From: Betaproteobacteria bacterium
GTDB lineage: Bacteria > Pseudomonadota > Gammaproteobacteria > Burkholderiales > SG8-41
Reading direction: 5' to 3'
DNA: 64,000 bases
Assembly: GCA_025363435.1 (NCBI GenBank)
Contig: JANYDY010000016.1
Coordinates: 1 to 64,000, forward strand
Positions 18,284-29,048 of this stretch are shown here, in pieces. The notes under the pieces were generated by a model. The model made no database searches, had not been told where the DNA came from, and was given only the letters and a program-made list of their open reading frames with translations. Numbering within the stretch: the first letter of the stretch is position 1; each line of letters starts with the position of its first letter. A program made the position numbers and the translations under genes.

Positions 18284-19074
18284 AATCCTGAAACATTAAA
18301 CCATACGCTGCGCCGCTGCTGCGGCAGAGCGAATTTTGCATCGTAACTCACGCCGCTCAAATACAAACCTGCCGCGGAAATCGTCGGCGCGGCGCGCGCG
18401 CGATCACGACCGTCGAGAACCTCGCGCAGCCATTGCGGCGGCTGCCGGCCGGCGCCGACATAGACCAGCGAACCGACGATATTGCGCACCATATGATGCA
18501 GGAAGGCATTGGCAACCAGTTCGAAAACGACGTAATCACCGCAGCGGTCGATAGTCAGTTCGCGCAGTTCGCGCACCGGTGAATTCGCCTGACATTCGGC
18601 CGAGCGAAACGCGCTGAAGTCGTGTCTCCCCAGCAATGCAACGGCGGCAGCACGCATGGGTTCGATCTCCAGCACCTGATGTATCCAGCCGACGTGATTG
18701 CGATTCAGCGCCGGCCGCACGGCCTGATCGAGCAACAGGTAACGATAGCGCCGCTCCAGTGCGCCGTAGCGCGCATGAAAATCTTCTGCCACCGGCAACA
18801 TCCACGGCACCGCAACAGAATCCGGCAGCAGCGCATTGACGCCGCGTGTCCACGCCGATTCGGGGCGCAGCGCATCGCTGTCGAAATGCACCACCTGTGC
18901 AGTCGCATGCACACCGGAATCCGTGCGCCCCGCGCATATTGTTGCTACCGCGTGTCCGGCAATCCCGGCGAGCGCCTTTTCAATGACATCCTGCACCGCG
19001 CAGCCGCTCGGCTGCGTCTGCCAGCCGCAGAAACCGCTGCCGTCGTATTCGATGCCAAGGGCGATACGCGCCAT
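18280..19074 (-). CDS. truA: tRNA pseudouridine(38-40) synthase
   Basis: Enzyme of 264 residues that isomerises uridines 38-40 in the anticodon arm of many tRNAs. The catalytic Asp is in [11 protein letters not shown] near residue 52. The N-terminus [16 protein letters not shown] and [17 protein letters not shown] are diagnostic. GGGGG six bases upstream may serve as ribosome binding site, and it lies just after the T-tract of the fimV terminator, so truA probably has its own promoter or depends on read-through. It is translationally coupled to trpF by an ATGA overlap. Confidence 0.96.
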   Translation of the reverse strand: MARIALGIEYDGSGFCGWQTQPSGCAVQDVIEKALAGIAGHAVATICAGRTDSGVHATAQVVHFDSDALRPESAWTRGVNALLPDSVAVPWMLPVAEDFHARYGALERRYRYLLLDQAVRPALNRNHVGWIHQVLEIEPMRAAAVALLGRHDFSAFRSAECQANSPVRELRELTIDRCGDYVVFELVANAFLHHMVRNIVGSLVYVGAGRQPPQWLREVLDGRDRARAAPTISAAGLYLSGVSYDAKFALPQQRRSVWFNVSGL

Positions 19075-19085
19075 CGGATGCCCCC

Positions 19086-19122
19086 AAAAAAAACTGCCGC
19101 CCGGTCAGTCACCGGGCGGCAG
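19086..19122 (-). terminator. Strong Rho-independent terminator between fimV and truA
   Basis: A perfect 12-bp stem (19122-19111 with 19105-19094), a 5-base loop and eight consecutive U (19093-19086) on the minus strand. It lies 22 bases after the fimV stop, and the U-run ends 11 bases before the truA ATG. It would separate the upstream asd/fimV genes from truA-trpFBA. Confidence 0.93.
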
Positions 19123-19144
19123 CGTTATCTCTAAACGGACCGGA

Positions 19145-22045
19145 TCAGGTGAGCGAGTCGAGCAGCGCTTTGGCCTCTGCCTGCTGCGCGGCGTCGCCGT
19201 CCTTGATTACTTCCTGCAGGATTTCGCGCGCACCGTCCTTGTCGCCCATTTCCTGATAAGCCTTGGCCAGATCGAACTTGGTTTGCACATCGTACCAATG
19301 ATCGTCCTTGGCGCCGCCTTCAGCGGCAGCAGGTGCAGCAGCAGCCGGTTCGTCGGTGGGAATTTCAAAATTGAGACTGATATCGTCGAGCTTGAGGTCC
19401 GGCAGCAAAGGTGCGGCCGGCTCAGCTGCCGGTGCTGCGCCAATATCGACCGGCAGTTCCAGATTCAACTCGGGCAACATCGGAATCTCGGCGTCCACCT
19501 TGCCGGTTTTGCCAAGTTCGAAATCGACATCAAGTCCTGCCGCCTTTTCCTGATTCTCGGGCGTCATCACCATCGTTGCGTTTGGCGAAAATGCCGGCTC
19601 CGCAGGCGCCACAGCATCGGGGGCAGGCGCGGTCATCGCTGTGGAATCGAAATTGAAGTCAATCATGTTGCCGCCCTCGCCCGCTTCGAGTTTGACGTTG
19701 GTCTGCGTCATATCGTCGGCGGCGGGAGGAGTGCTGTCGAGCGTAAAATCCGGTTCGACGGACGCGCTGCTCGCTGCGGCTGGAACATTCAGGGTGAAAT
19801 CCGGCGACGCCGCTTCACTCTCCACGGCTGCGCGCGCCGCACCGGAGTCGGCGGTAATGTCCTGCGTAGCCGACATATCGGCGGCGGCGAGACCTGCCAG
19901 TTCGCCCGGTTTCATCATCACGGTTTTGCCGCTGTCGATGTCGAAATCGGTCTTGGTGCCGGTGGCAGTTCCATCCGGCGCCAACTCGAGATCGAAATCG
20001 AGATCCGTGCCGGCTACACCGGCAGTGGCAGGCATTTCCGCCGCAGGCGCAGAGCGCCCTGCTTCGTACAGAATATTGTCCGGATCAAGCGCATAGCCCA
20101 TACCCGCGGCTTTGACCCAGTTGTCACCGCCGCCGCTGGTTTGCGCGTGCAGATCCTTGGCGATTTTCTCGAACGAGTCCTTGTCCTTGCGACCGGCGTA
20201 AATTTGCAGGAGTTTAAGTTTCGCTTCTTCGTGATTCGGATTCTTCGCCAGCGCGTCTTTCAACACTTCTTCGGCTTGCGTATCGCGCCCGAAATTCAAA
20301 TACAAATCCGCCTCAGCTAGCGGATCAACGTCATCCACCGAGGCCTGCGCGACGACCGGTGCGGCGACTGCCACGGCCGCGGCGGCAACGCCTGCCGCGG
20401 CGGCAGCGCCCTTACCCTTGGCAGCGGGCGCTTCGTCCTCGTCGTCGGCGCGCGCGCGACGCCGGCGCATGAATACATAACCGCCGATACCGAGCACTGC
20501 GAGCAGTCCGGCGCCTCCCATGTAGAGCGGGTCGGAAGTCAATTGATCCAGCAGATCCGGCTCGGGCGGCGGGGACGGCGGCGCGACAATTTTGGGTTTC
20601 GGTTTGGGCGCAGGCGGCGCTTCCGCTTTGGGCGCTTCAGGCGCCTTCTCGGCATCCTTGACAGGTTCTGCCTTGGCGGCATCCTTTGCCGGCTCGGCTT
20701 TGGCCGCATCCTTCGCAGGTTCGGCTTTCGCGGCATCTTTCACCGGCTCTGCCTTCGGCGCCTCTTTGGCCGGTTCGGCTTTGGGCGGCTCAGCCTTGGC
20801 CGGCGCAGCTTTCGCCGGCTCGGCTTTGGCGACGGCCGGTGCGGGTGTCGGTTCCGGTTTGCTGCCGGGTGCAACGCCTTTCAGTTCCAGCAGACGTTGC
20901 ATGTCCTTGATGTTTTTTTCCAGCTTGGCAATGCGGTCGTTGGCTTCCGCCAGCGCTTTTTCACGCACCGTCGCTTCATCTTCAAGCGCACGCATACGAT
21001 CTTTGGCCGAGCCGGCGCCTTTGCCTGACTTGCCACCGCCCGGGGCCGACTCGCCTTTGGACAACTTGACGACTTCCTTCGGCGCTTCTTTCGTCGCCGC
21101 CTTATCCTCGACCGGCGCAATCTTGCCGCGTGCAACCGCGCGCGACTCGCTCGCCGGTGTATCGCCGGCTGCGTCCGCCACTTTCTGGCGATAAGTGTTC
21201 CAATTTGCGGCCTGAACGCGCACTTCCTTCAGCGCATCCGCAGGCACTACTTCGGCCAGCTGTTCTCGTTCCGGCACGCGCAGTATCTGTCCGGATTTCA
21301 AACGGTTCATGTTGCCGCTAAATGCATCCGGATTTGTGCGATAAAGACCGAGCAGCGTCTGTTCGAGCGTGACGCCTTCAGGTTTTACATTGGCCGCAAT
21401 GCGCGCCAGTGTTTCGCCGCGTTTGACCGGGCCGTACTGGCGCTCTTCAGCTTTCGCAGCGGCCGGCGCTGCGGCAGGCTTTGCAGCGGCGGGCGCCTTC
21501 GCTGCCGGTTTGGTTTCCGCCACCGGCGCTGCCGGTGTAGCCGGCGCAGTTGCGGCGGGGGCGATAATCGGTACCGGCGCCGGTTCAGGCGCTGCGGCCG
21601 CAACCGGCGGCGCCACCGGCGCAGCAGTAGCGACCGTCGGCGGAACGTTCGGCGGATCAATCAGCGCCGTATATTCGCGCAGCAAACGACCGCGCGACCA
21701 GCTCAATTCAACCAGAACGCTGATGAACGGCTCGTTGACCGAGCGTGAAGAAACGATTTTTGCGTAAGGCTGACCGTCAGCACGCTTTTCGATACTCAAG
21801 CGCGCACCGATCAACGCCGGACTGAAGACGATGTTGGCCCTGGTAAATGCTTCAGGCGGCGCCAAACGGATGGCGAGGCTGGAGACCTCATCCTTTTGCA
21901 CCGAAACCAGATCGATTTCCGCCGACAACGGCTGACCGAGAGCCGACAAAATTGTCAGCCTGCCGAGTCCGGCTGAAAATGCGACCAGCGGCGACAACAG
22001 CAAAACACCCGCTAAAACCCACGATTTATACGGCAATTTTCGCAC
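19145..22045 (-). CDS. fimV: FimV-like peptidoglycan-binding polar hub protein
   Basis: Large bitopic protein of 966 residues. In Pseudomonas FimV organises type IV pilus assembly and cAMP signalling at the pole. Order seen: signal/anchor with GRLTILSALGQPLSAEIDL (residues 28-46), Pro/Ala-rich linker, LysM domain (about 203-257), coiled coil (about 347-390), a KAEP-rich linker with repeats (407-466), one transmembrane helix (about 506-526) followed by RRRRAR, an acidic cytoplasmic tail with a TPR-like stretch near 575-620, and the FimV C-terminal helical motif (about 926-966, YDVQTKFDLAKAYQEMGDKDGA). It starts with GTG. Located downstream of asd as in many proteobacteria. Confidence 0.93.
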   Translation of the reverse strand: MRKLPYKSWVLAGVLLLSPLVAFSAGLGRLTILSALGQPLSAEIDLVSVQKDEVSSLAIRLAPPEAFTRANIVFSPALIGARLSIEKRADGQPYAKIVSSRSVNEPFISVLVELSWSRGRLLREYTALIDPPNVPPTVATAAPVAPPVAAAAPEPAPVPIIAPAATAPATPAAPVAETKPAAKAPAAAKPAAAPAAAKAEERQYGPVKRGETLARIAANVKPEGVTLEQTLLGLYRTNPDAFSGNMNRLKSGQILRVPEREQLAEVVPADALKEVRVQAANWNTYRQKVADAAGDTPASESRAVARGKIAPVEDKAATKEAPKEVVKLSKGESAPGGGKSGKGAGSAKDRMRALEDEATVREKALAEANDRIAKLEKNIKDMQRLLELKGVAPGSKPEPTPAPAVAKAEPAKAAPAKAEPPKAEPAKEAPKAEPVKDAAKAEPAKDAAKAEPAKDAAKAEPVKDAEKAPEAPKAEAPPAPKPKPKIVAPPSPPPEPDLLDQLTSDPLYMGGAGLLAVLGIGGYVFMRRRRARADDEDEAPAAKGKGAAAAAGVAAAAVAVAAPVVAQASVDDVDPLAEADLYLNFGRDTQAEEVLKDALAKNPNHEEAKLKLLQIYAGRKDKDSFEKIAKDLHAQTSGGGDNWVKAAGMGYALDPDNILYEAGRSAPAAEMPATAGVAGTDLDFDLELAPDGTATGTKTDFDIDSGKTVMMKPGELAGLAAADMSATQDITADSGAARAAVESEAASPDFTLNVPAAASSASVEPDFTLDSTPPAADDMTQTNVKLEAGEGGNMIDFNFDSTAMTAPAPDAVAPAEPAFSPNATMVMTPENQEKAAGLDVDFELGKTGKVDAEIPMLPELNLELPVDIGAAPAAEPAAPLLPDLKLDDISLNFEIPTDEPAAAAPAAAEGGAKDDHWYDVQTKFDLAKAYQEMGDKDGAREILQEVIKDGDAAQQAEAKALLDSLT
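20648..20755 (-). repeat. Four 9-residue tandem repeats in fimV linker
   Basis: Residues 431-466 of FimV read as four near-identical nine-residue units of the form KAEP(A/V)KDAA, corresponding to 27-bp units. Less regular KAEP copies extend upstream to about residue 407. This low-complexity periplasmic spacer could change length by slippage. Confidence 0.8.
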
Positions 22046-22244
22046 CGCCTACCCTCTTATTATTCTCAGCCACAAGTAAATTAACATCAAATAGTTAGGG
22101 TTGCAAGCTCACCTTGCCTCTAACCATATCCTTGTATTCTCCCGCAGACGCTGGCGATTTTAGCAGAAAGGGCCGAATTTCCCGCCATTGCGGCCGCCGC
22201 AAACACGGCGTGCGGTAAGGCAATGCACTCAAAACCGGAGAAAT

Positions 22245-23372
22245 TTATTTTTCCAATAAAATCCGTAACATACGACGTAGCGGCTCGGCGGCCCCCCACA
22301 ACAACTGGTCGCCCACGGTAAACGCCGACAGGTAATGCCCGCCCATTGCCAGCTTGCGCAAACGCCCGACCGCGATCCGCAGTCCGCCGGTCACTGCCGC
22401 CGGCGTCAATTCGCGTTCCGACGGCTCGCGCTGGTTCGGCACCAGCCTGACCCATTGATTTGCCGACGAAATCATCGCGGACAATTCGTCAATCGGCACA
22501 TCGCGCTTAAGCTTGATGGTCAGTGCCTGGCTGTGGCAACGCATCGCGCCGACACGCACACACAGACTGTCGACCGGGATCGCCGTTATGCCAAATGCAT
22601 CGCCGCGACCGAGTATTTTGTTGGTCTCGGCGCCGCCCTTCCATTCCTCGAGCGACATGCCATTGCCCATGTCCTGATCGATCCACGGAATCAGATTGCC
22701 GGCGAGCGGCACGCCGCGGAAATTTTGCATCGGCAGCGAGCCGTCATTCTGTTTCGTCTGTACCTTGCGATCGATTTCAAGAATTGCCGACGCCGGATCA
22801 GCCAGCAGGTCGCGCACTTCCGCATTGACGAGCCCGAATTGCGTCAGCAATTCGCGCATGTGCTGGGCGCCGCCGCCGGATGCAGCTTGATACGTCATGC
22901 AGGTCATCCATTCGACGAGATCATGCGCGAACAAACCGTGCAGCCCCATCAGCATGCAACTGACCGTGCAATTACCGCCGATATAATTCTTCACGCCTTT
23001 TGTCAGCGCACTCTTGATCACCGCCAGATTGACCGGATCAAGCACGATCACCGCATCGTCCTTCATGCGCAGCGTTTTGGCGGCATCAATCCAGTAACCC
23101 TGCCAGCCGGCGGCGCGCAACTTGTCGTACGTTGCAATCGTGTAGTCGCTGCCCTGGCAGGTCAGAATTACATCGAGCTTCTTCAGCTCATTGATATCGG
23201 CAGCGTCTTTGAGCGGCGCACTATCTCGCCCGATCGCCGGCCCCTTGCCGCCGACCTGCGAAGTCGTGAAGAACACCGGCTCAATGAGGTCGAAGTCGCG
23301 CTCGGCCTGCATGCGCTGCATGAGCACCGATCCGACCATCCCGCGCCAGCCAACAAATCCTACACGTTTCAC
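22245..23372 (-). CDS. asd: Aspartate-semialdehyde dehydrogenase
   Basis: NADPH-dependent enzyme of 375 residues that makes aspartate semialdehyde, the branch point to Lys/DAP, Met and Thr. The N-terminal Rossmann motif is [13 protein letters not shown]; the catalytic Cys lies in [11 protein letters not shown] (about residue 133), and the substrate Arg/His region is near [11 protein letters not shown]. The length and the [11 protein letters not shown] loop fit the proteobacterial long form. The start is GTG at 23372. It sits 37 bases after leuB and about 200 bases before fimV; that gap shows no strong hairpin. Confidence 0.96.
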   Translation of the reverse strand: MKRVGFVGWRGMVGSVLMQRMQAERDFDLIEPVFFTTSQVGGKGPAIGRDSAPLKDAADINELKKLDVILTCQGSDYTIATYDKLRAAGWQGYWIDAAKTLRMKDDAVIVLDPVNLAVIKSALTKGVKNYIGGNCTVSCMLMGLHGLFAHDLVEWMTCMTYQAASGGGAQHMRELLTQFGLVNAEVRDLLADPASAILEIDRKVQTKQNDGSLPMQNFRGVPLAGNLIPWIDQDMGNGMSLEEWKGGAETNKILGRGDAFGITAIPVDSLCVRVGAMRCHSQALTIKLKRDVPIDELSAMISSANQWVRLVPNQREPSERELTPAAVTGGLRIAVGRLRKLAMGGHYLSAFTVGDQLLWGAAEPLRRMLRILLEK

Positions 23373-23409
23373 TGTGATCTCTTTCTGTATAGCCGCCGCA
23401 ATCGCCGTA

Positions 23410-24477
23410 TCAATTCAGCGCCGCCACCACTGCATCACCCATTTCTTTGGTGCCGACTTTGCGGGTTTCAGTCTCGTAAATATCCGCAGTACGATAGCCC
23501 TGGGCAAGAACTTTTTTCACCGCCGCCTCGATGCGCCGCGCCGCTTCTTCCTGATTAAACGTATAACGCAGCATCATGGCTGACGACATGATGGTCGCCA
23601 GCGGATTAGCCATATTCTTGCCGGCGATATCGGGCGCTGATCCATGCGCTGGTTCGTAGAGCCCCTTATTATTCACGTCAAGCGAGGCCGACGGCAGCAT
23701 GCCGATCGATCCGGTCAGCATCGACGCCTCGTCCGACAAAATATCGCCGAACATATTGCCGGTGACAATCACGTCGAACTGCTTGGGCGCGCGCACCAGT
23801 TGCATCGCCGCGTTGTCGACATACATGTGCGACAGCGCAACCTCGGGATATTTCTTCGCCATGTCGTTGGCGATTTCGCGCCACAGACGGCTCGTCTCGA
23901 GCACGTTTTCCTTGTCCACCGAACAGAGTTTGCGGCCGCGCTTCATCGCCGCCTGAAAACCGACGTCGAGAATGCGCCGGATCTCCGGCTCCGAATAAAG
24001 CATCGTGTCGAAGCCTTCGCGCTCGCCGGCTGTGTTGTTGCGGCGGCCGCGCGGCGAGCCGAAATAAATATCGCCCGTGAGTTCGCGCAGGATCAGGATG
24101 TCGAGCCCGGCGACGAGTTCCGGTTTGAGCGAAGACGCGCTCGCCAGTTCTTCGAAAAGAATTGCCGGCCGCAGATTGGCGAACAAGCCGAGTTCCTTGC
24201 GCATGCGCAAGAGGCCCTGCTCGGGACGCTTTTCGCGCGGCAGCACATCGTACTTGGGGCCGCCAACCGCGCCGCACAGCACCGCGTCGGCTTCGCGCGC
24301 GAGCTTGAGCGTAGTTGCTGGCAGCGGATCACCATGCGCGTCGTAACCGGCGCCACCATAGGGCGCCTCTTCCAATTCCATCTTGAGGCCATCGCGCTTG
24401 AGAACTTCCAGCACACGCAATGCCTGTGCGATGATTTCCGGGCCGATGCCGTCACCGGCCAATACTGCAATCTTCAT
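23410..24477 (-). CDS. leuB: 3-isopropylmalate dehydrogenase
   Basis: NAD-dependent beta-decarboxylating dehydrogenase of 355 residues in leucine synthesis. The N-terminus is [15 protein letters not shown]. The [13 protein letters not shown] and [10 protein letters not shown] segments carry substrate-binding Arg and Thr, and [14 protein letters not shown] holds the metal-binding Asp residues. The start is set at 24477 because the in-frame extension upstream covers the end of leuD. It is 13 bases from leuD. Confidence 0.97.
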   Translation of the reverse strand: MKIAVLAGDGIGPEIIAQALRVLEVLKRDGLKMELEEAPYGGAGYDAHGDPLPATTLKLAREADAVLCGAVGGPKYDVLPREKRPEQGLLRMRKELGLFANLRPAILFEELASASSLKPELVAGLDILILRELTGDIYFGSPRGRRNNTAGEREGFDTMLYSEPEIRRILDVGFQAAMKRGRKLCSVDKENVLETSRLWREIANDMAKKYPEVALSHMYVDNAAMQLVRAPKQFDVIVTGNMFGDILSDEASMLTGSIGMLPSASLDVNNKGLYEPAHGSAPDIAGKNMANPLATIMSSAMMLRYTFNQEEAARRIEAAVKKVLAQGYRTADIYETETRKVGTKEMGDAVVAALN

Positions 24478-24490
24478 GATTACCCTTGTT

Positions 24491-25129
24491 TCAGTTAAAC
24501 AACCAGGGGCACTGCTCGCGCCGGCCGGTTTCGAACGCCTTGATCTTGTCGGCATGCGCGAGCGTCAAGCCGATTTCATCCAGGCCGTTCTTCAGGCAAT
24601 GCTTGCGGAACGCATCGATCTCGAAGGAAAAATGCTCGCCACCCGGCGTGCTGATGCTCTGCTGATCGAGATCAATCGCCAGCCGGTAACCCGGCGACGC
24701 CTCGGACTCTTTGAACAGGCGATCGACGATCTTCGTATCGAGCTTAATCAGCAAAAGTCCGTTCTTGAAACTGTTGTTGTAAAAAATATCGGCGAAGCTT
24801 GGTGCGATCACCGCCTGAAATCCATATTGCAGCAGCGCCCACGGCGCGTGTTCGCGCGACGAGCCGCAGCCGAAATTTTCACGCGCAAGCAGAATCTGCG
24901 CGCCCTGATAGCGCGGTTGATTCAAGACGAAGTCCTTGTTGAGCGGCCGTTTCGAGTCGTCCTTGCCCGGCTCGCCCTGATCGAGATAACGCCACTCGTC
25001 AAACAGGTTCGGACCGTAGCCGGTGCGCAGTATCGATTTCAGAAACTGCTTCGGAATAATCGCATCGGTATCGACATTGGCGCGATCGAGCGGCGCCACC
25101 AGACCTTCGCGTGATATAAATTTTTCCAT
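24491..25129 (-). CDS. leuD: 3-isopropylmalate dehydratase small subunit
   Basis: Swivel-domain subunit of 212 residues of isopropylmalate isomerase, which works with LeuC. The conserved segments are [29 protein letters not shown] and [15 protein letters not shown]. Normal length. It lies 12 bases after leuC and 13 bases before leuB in a leuCDB operon. No small lipoprotein gene is interposed between leuC and leuD. Confidence 0.97.
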   Translation of the reverse strand: MEKFISREGLVAPLDRANVDTDAIIPKQFLKSILRTGYGPNLFDEWRYLDQGEPGKDDSKRPLNKDFVLNQPRYQGAQILLARENFGCGSSREHAPWALLQYGFQAVIAPSFADIFYNNSFKNGLLLIKLDTKIVDRLFKESEASPGYRLAIDLDQQSISTPGGEHFSFEIDAFRKHCLKNGLDEIGLTLAHADKIKAFETGRREQCPWLFN

Positions 25130-25141
25130 GACTATGTCCTG

Positions 25142-26548
25142 TTACAGCTTGCGTGCATCAACAAAATGTCCAGCCACTGCAGCAGCGGCAGCCATCACCG
25201 GACTGACCAGATGCGTGCGTCCTCCGGCGCCCTGCCGGCCTTCGAAATTACGGTTCGACGTCGAGGCGCAACGCTCGCCCGGCGACAACTGATCGTCGTT
25301 CATACCGAGACACATCGAACAGCCCGGCTCACGCCATTCGAAACCGGCTTCGATAAATATCTTGTCGAGGCCTTCCTGCTCGGCCTGACGCTTGACCAAA
25401 CCTGAGCCCGGCACGACCAATGCCAACTTGATGTTCGACGCGACCTTGCGCCCACGCGCGATGGTTGCCGCCGCGCGCAGATCTTCAATTCGCGAGTTGG
25501 TGCACGAACCAATAAAAATTTTGTCGAGTTTGATCTCGACGATAGGCGTGTTCGGCTTGAGATCCATGTACTTGAGCGCGCGCTCTATGCCCTCGCGCTT
25601 GATCGGATCTTTTTCTTTTGCCGGATCCGGCACGAAACCGTCGACCGTTGTTACCATCTGCGGCGAAGTTCCCCAGGTCACCTGCGGTTGTATTGCCGCC
25701 GCATCAAGCGTCACGACGCTATCGAACTTCGCGCCGTCATCGCTTTTGAGCGTGCGCCAGTAAGCGACGGCGCACTCCCACACCGCGCCGGTCGGCGCCA
25801 GCGGACGGCCTTTCACGTAATTGATCGTGGTGTCATCAACCGCCACCATGCCGGCGCGCGCGCCGGCCTCGATCGCCATATTGCACAAAGTCATGCGGCC
25901 TTCCATCGACAGCGCGCGTATCGCGCTGCCGGCGAATTCAAGCGAATAACCGGTGCCGCCGGCGGTACCGATCTTGCCGATGATGGCCAGCGCAATATCC
26001 TTGGCGCCGACACCGGGGCCGGCAACACCGTCAACCACCACCTGCATGGCTTTGGTTTTTTTCTGTGTCAGGCATTGCGTCGCCATCACGTGCTCGACTT
26101 CGGAAGTGCCAATGCCAAAAGCGAGGCAGCCGAAGGCGCCGTGTGTGCTGGTATGCGAATCGCCGCACACCACGGTCATGCCCGGCAATGTGGCGCCGTT
26201 TTCGGGGCCGATCACATGCACAATGCCCTGGCGCTCGTGACGAAACGGAAAATAGCTGAGTGCACCGGATTCCTTGATATTGGCGTCCAGCGTTTCAACC
26301 TGCAGACGCGACACCGGATCCATGATGCCCTTGTTCCAGTCTTTGGTCGGCGTGTTGTGGTCGGCCGTCGCCACAATAGAACTGATACGCCAGACTTTGC
26401 GCCCGGCAAGTTTCAATCCTTCATAGGCCTGAGGGCTGGTCACCTCATGCACAAGGTGGCGGTCGATATAAATCAAACCGGTGCCATCCGCGTCTTCATG
26501 CACGAGATGGTCCTGCCACAATTTGTCGTAAAGCGTTTGCGCTACCAT
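25142..26548 (-). CDS. leuC: 3-isopropylmalate dehydratase large subunit
   Basis: Aconitase-family subunit of 468 residues that isomerises 2- to 3-isopropylmalate. The three 4Fe-4S cysteines are visible, in IGSCTNSR and the CSMCLGMN pair. The [12 protein letters not shown] and [15 protein letters not shown] motifs of the family are also present. The start at ATG 26548 gives the expected N-terminus ([14 protein letters not shown]). An extended -10 promoter lies about 40 bases upstream. Confidence 0.97.
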   Translation of the reverse strand: MVAQTLYDKLWQDHLVHEDADGTGLIYIDRHLVHEVTSPQAYEGLKLAGRKVWRISSIVATADHNTPTKDWNKGIMDPVSRLQVETLDANIKESGALSYFPFRHERQGIVHVIGPENGATLPGMTVVCGDSHTSTHGAFGCLAFGIGTSEVEHVMATQCLTQKKTKAMQVVVDGVAGPGVGAKDIALAIIGKIGTAGGTGYSLEFAGSAIRALSMEGRMTLCNMAIEAGARAGMVAVDDTTINYVKGRPLAPTGAVWECAVAYWRTLKSDDGAKFDSVVTLDAAAIQPQVTWGTSPQMVTTVDGFVPDPAKEKDPIKREGIERALKYMDLKPNTPIVEIKLDKIFIGSCTNSRIEDLRAAATIARGRKVASNIKLALVVPGSGLVKRQAEQEGLDKIFIEAGFEWREPGCSMCLGMNDDQLSPGERCASTSNRNFEGRQGAGGRTHLVSPVMAAAAAVAGHFVDARKL

Positions 26549-26588
26549 AAAATGCGTCTCAACTAACGTAAGCCATTGGAAACGTGGA

Positions 26589-26597
26589 ATTATCCCA
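26589..26597 (-). promoter_or_regulatory. leuC: Candidate extended -10 promoter for leuCDB
   Basis: Minus-strand TGGGATAAT (26597-26589) fits the extended -10 form TGnTATAAT with one mismatch, about 40 bases before the leuC ATG. No good -35 is visible. The short open frame over this leader lacks a run of Leu codons, so classical leucine attenuation is not indicated. Confidence 0.45.
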
Positions 26598-26621
26598 CAG
26601 ATCACCGGCCCCGCGCCAGCA

Positions 26622-27779
26622 TCAGGCTGCGGTGGCGGGCGCCGTTTCGCGCAAATTGCGCCACAGAATCAGCATGCCGGCGAAGGCGCACAAGGCAGCG
26701 CCGGTAAAGGTCAGATTCGGCCCGAGCTTTTCCCACACACCGCCGGCATAAATTCCGCCGACAGTGCCGCCCACGCCGTAGGCGAGACTGGTGTAGAGCG
26801 CCTGCCCACGCGCTTGATGACGGCCGCCGAAAAATCGATTCACGTAACCGAGCGCCGATGCATGAAACGAACCGAAACTCGCCGCATGCAGTGTCTGTGC
26901 GAACAGCAACATGGCGAGACTGTCCGCGCACCAGCCGATGACCAGAAACCGAATGGTCGCCAGGGCGAAGCTCGCGATCAACACCGCGCGCAGCGAAAAC
27001 GCGCGCAGCAAATGCGCCAGCCAGTAAAAAATTGCGATCTCACAGACTACGCCCAGCGTCCACAACCAGCCGACTGCGCTCTTGCTGTAACCGTGATCGA
27101 CCAGAAAAATTGAATAAAAGGTGTAATACGGCCCGTGCGCGACCGACATCAACGCACAGGCAACAAACAAGGCGATGACCTGCGGCCGGCGCAGAATCTG
27201 CCCGATCAGTGCTGCAGTGTCATCGTGTTCGCGACGCGGCGCATCTGGCACCACAATCAGCAATATTGAAGCTGCGATCAAAACCGCCAGCATGATCCAC
27301 AGCAATATGCTGACCGGCAGTGCATCAAGCGCGTAACCGATCAGCGTGACCGCAGCAATAAAACCCAGCGATCCCCAGACGCGCACCCTGCCATAGCGGC
27401 CATGGTGCGTACCGAGATGCGCAAGTGCGGTCGTTTCCAGCAACGGCAATGCCGCGCTCAGAAAAAAACTCATCAGCAGCACCACTGCGAACACCGCCTC
27501 GAAACCAGTGGCGGCGAACAAACCGCAAAATATCGCAGTGCCGGCGATCGAACCGATGCGCGCCACGCGCAAGACGCGGCCGTCGCGATCGGCCAGCCAA
27601 CCCCACAAATGCGGCGCCACGATTCGCACTAGTTGAGGCAACGACATGATGACGCCGATACCGGCGGCAGCGATGCCCAGACTGCTCAGATAAAGACTGA
27701 AATACGGCGCGAACGCGCCGAGATAGGCGAAATAGAAAAAATAGGCGCCGGCGAGCCGCCAGTACGGCAGTTCACTCAT
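26622..27779 (-). CDS. MFS transporter (HcaT/LacY-like MFS_1 branch)
   Basis: Twelve-helix carrier of 385 residues. The N-terminus [25 protein letters not shown] resembles the MFS_1-like branch that includes 3-phenylpropionate carrier HcaT and nucleoside/sugar symporters. A basic [14 protein letters not shown] loop between helices 2 and 3 corresponds to the MFS A-motif. The substrate is unknown; in many betaproteobacteria a similar gene lies next to aroC. Start is ATG 27779 (the codon before it is GTG). It lies 33 bases after the aroC stop, so it may be the tail of an aroC transcript. Confidence 0.88.
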   Translation of the reverse strand: MSELPYWRLAGAYFFYFAYLGAFAPYFSLYLSSLGIAAAGIGVIMSLPQLVRIVAPHLWGWLADRDGRVLRVARIGSIAGTAIFCGLFAATGFEAVFAVVLLMSFFLSAALPLLETTALAHLGTHHGRYGRVRVWGSLGFIAAVTLIGYALDALPVSILLWIMLAVLIAASILLIVVPDAPRREHDDTAALIGQILRRPQVIALFVACALMSVAHGPYYTFYSIFLVDHGYSKSAVGWLWTLGVVCEIAIFYWLAHLLRAFSLRAVLIASFALATIRFLVIGWCADSLAMLLFAQTLHAASFGSFHASALGYVNRFFGGRHQARGQALYTSLAYGVGGTVGGIYAGGVWEKLGPNLTFTGAALCAFAGMLILWRNLRETAPATAA

Positions 27780-27812
27780 CACGGCGCGCCGCGCACAGCA
27801 CGACGCGCGCGG

Positions 27813-28976
27813 TCATGCTTCGTCGGGATCGGGGTTTTCGGTCGCAGCCGCGCTGCGCAAACGCGCGATGACGTCGACCGGCGCCTGCGCGGCAATGCGC
27901 GGCGTCGTCGTCTGCACGTCGGCATTTTGCGCGCGATGGCGCAGCGCGTGATCCATCAGCGTCAGCGCCAGCATCGCTTCACAGATCGGTGTGGCGCGGA
28001 TGCCGACACAGGGGTCGTGGCGGCCGTGCGTTTCGATCGTCGTTGCATTGCCGGCGGCGTCGATGGTGCGCCGCGCGAGCCGTATGCTCGAAGTCGGTTT
28101 CACCGCGACATTGACGACGATGTCTTGCCCGGTCGAAATACCGCCGAGAATTCCGCCCGCATTGTTCGACAAAAAGCCTTGCGGCGACATTTCATCCGAA
28201 TGCACGGTACCGTTCTGCGCCACCGCAGCGAAACCGGCGCCGATTTCTACGCCTTTCACCGCGTTGATGTTCATCATGTTGTAGGCGATGTCGGCGTCGA
28301 GCTTATCGTACGCGGGCTCGCCCCAGCCGGCCGGCACGCCGGTCGCAATCGTGGTGATGCGCGCGCCGACCGAATCGCCGGACTTACGCAGCTTGTCCAT
28401 GAACTCTTCGAGCTGCGCGACATAACTTTCATCGGCAACAAAAAACGGATTGCTGTTGACGCCGTCCCACGATTTGAACGGCACGACAATCGATCCGAGC
28501 TGCGACATAAAGCCGCGCACGACCACGCCGTACTTCTGCTGCAGCCATTTTTTGGCGATCGCCGCGGCGGCAACGCGCACCGCAGTCTCGCGCGCCGACG
28601 AACGCCCGCCGCCGCGATAGTCGCGGATGCCGTACTTCTGCGTGTAGGTGTAATCGGCATGCCCCGGACGAAAGCTGTCCTTGATCTTCGAGTAATCCTT
28701 GCTGCGCTGGTCGATATTGCGAATCAGCAAGCCGATCGGCGTGCCGGTGGTTTTACCTTCAAACACGCCGGAGAGAATTTCGACCTTGTCGTCTTCGTGA
28801 CGCTGCGTGACATGGCGCGAAGTGCCGGGCTTGCGGCGGTCGAGATCACCCTGAATGTCCGCCTCGCTGATTTCCAGCCCCGGCGGGCAGCCGTCAACCA
28901 CGCAGCCGATCGCCGGCCCGTGGCTCTCGCCGAACGAGGTCACGCAGAACAGTTTACCTAGTGTGTTGCCGGACAT
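27813..28976 (-). CDS. aroC: Chorismate synthase
   Basis: Enzyme of 387 residues that makes chorismate from EPSP, dependent on reduced FMN. Signature segments are [15 protein letters not shown] near the N-terminus, [10 protein letters not shown] with [14 protein letters not shown], and [11 protein letters not shown]. It feeds the tryptophan genes encoded in this same block. The tail after about residue 360 is slightly longer and more charged than in the E. coli enzyme. Confidence 0.97.
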   Translation of the reverse strand: MSGNTLGKLFCVTSFGESHGPAIGCVVDGCPPGLEISEADIQGDLDRRKPGTSRHVTQRHEDDKVEILSGVFEGKTTGTPIGLLIRNIDQRSKDYSKIKDSFRPGHADYTYTQKYGIRDYRGGGRSSARETAVRVAAAAIAKKWLQQKYGVVVRGFMSQLGSIVVPFKSWDGVNSNPFFVADESYVAQLEEFMDKLRKSGDSVGARITTIATGVPAGWGEPAYDKLDADIAYNMMNINAVKGVEIGAGFAAVAQNGTVHSDEMSPQGFLSNNAGGILGGISTGQDIVVNVAVKPTSSIRLARRTIDAAGNATTIETHGRHDPCVGIRATPICEAMLALTLMDHALRHRAQNADVQTTTPRIAAQAPVDVIARLRSAAATENPDPDEA

Positions 28977-29048
28977 GATTGCGCCTGCTTTTACCTGTCA
29001 TTCAACCCGCAAATTCGATGCGCGAGTTTAGCATAGCGACTGCGCGAC

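Noticed and set aside
26549..26605. Possible leucine leader peptide before leuC
   Set aside because: The short frame continues straight into leuC, has no run of Leu codons and no attenuator hairpins.
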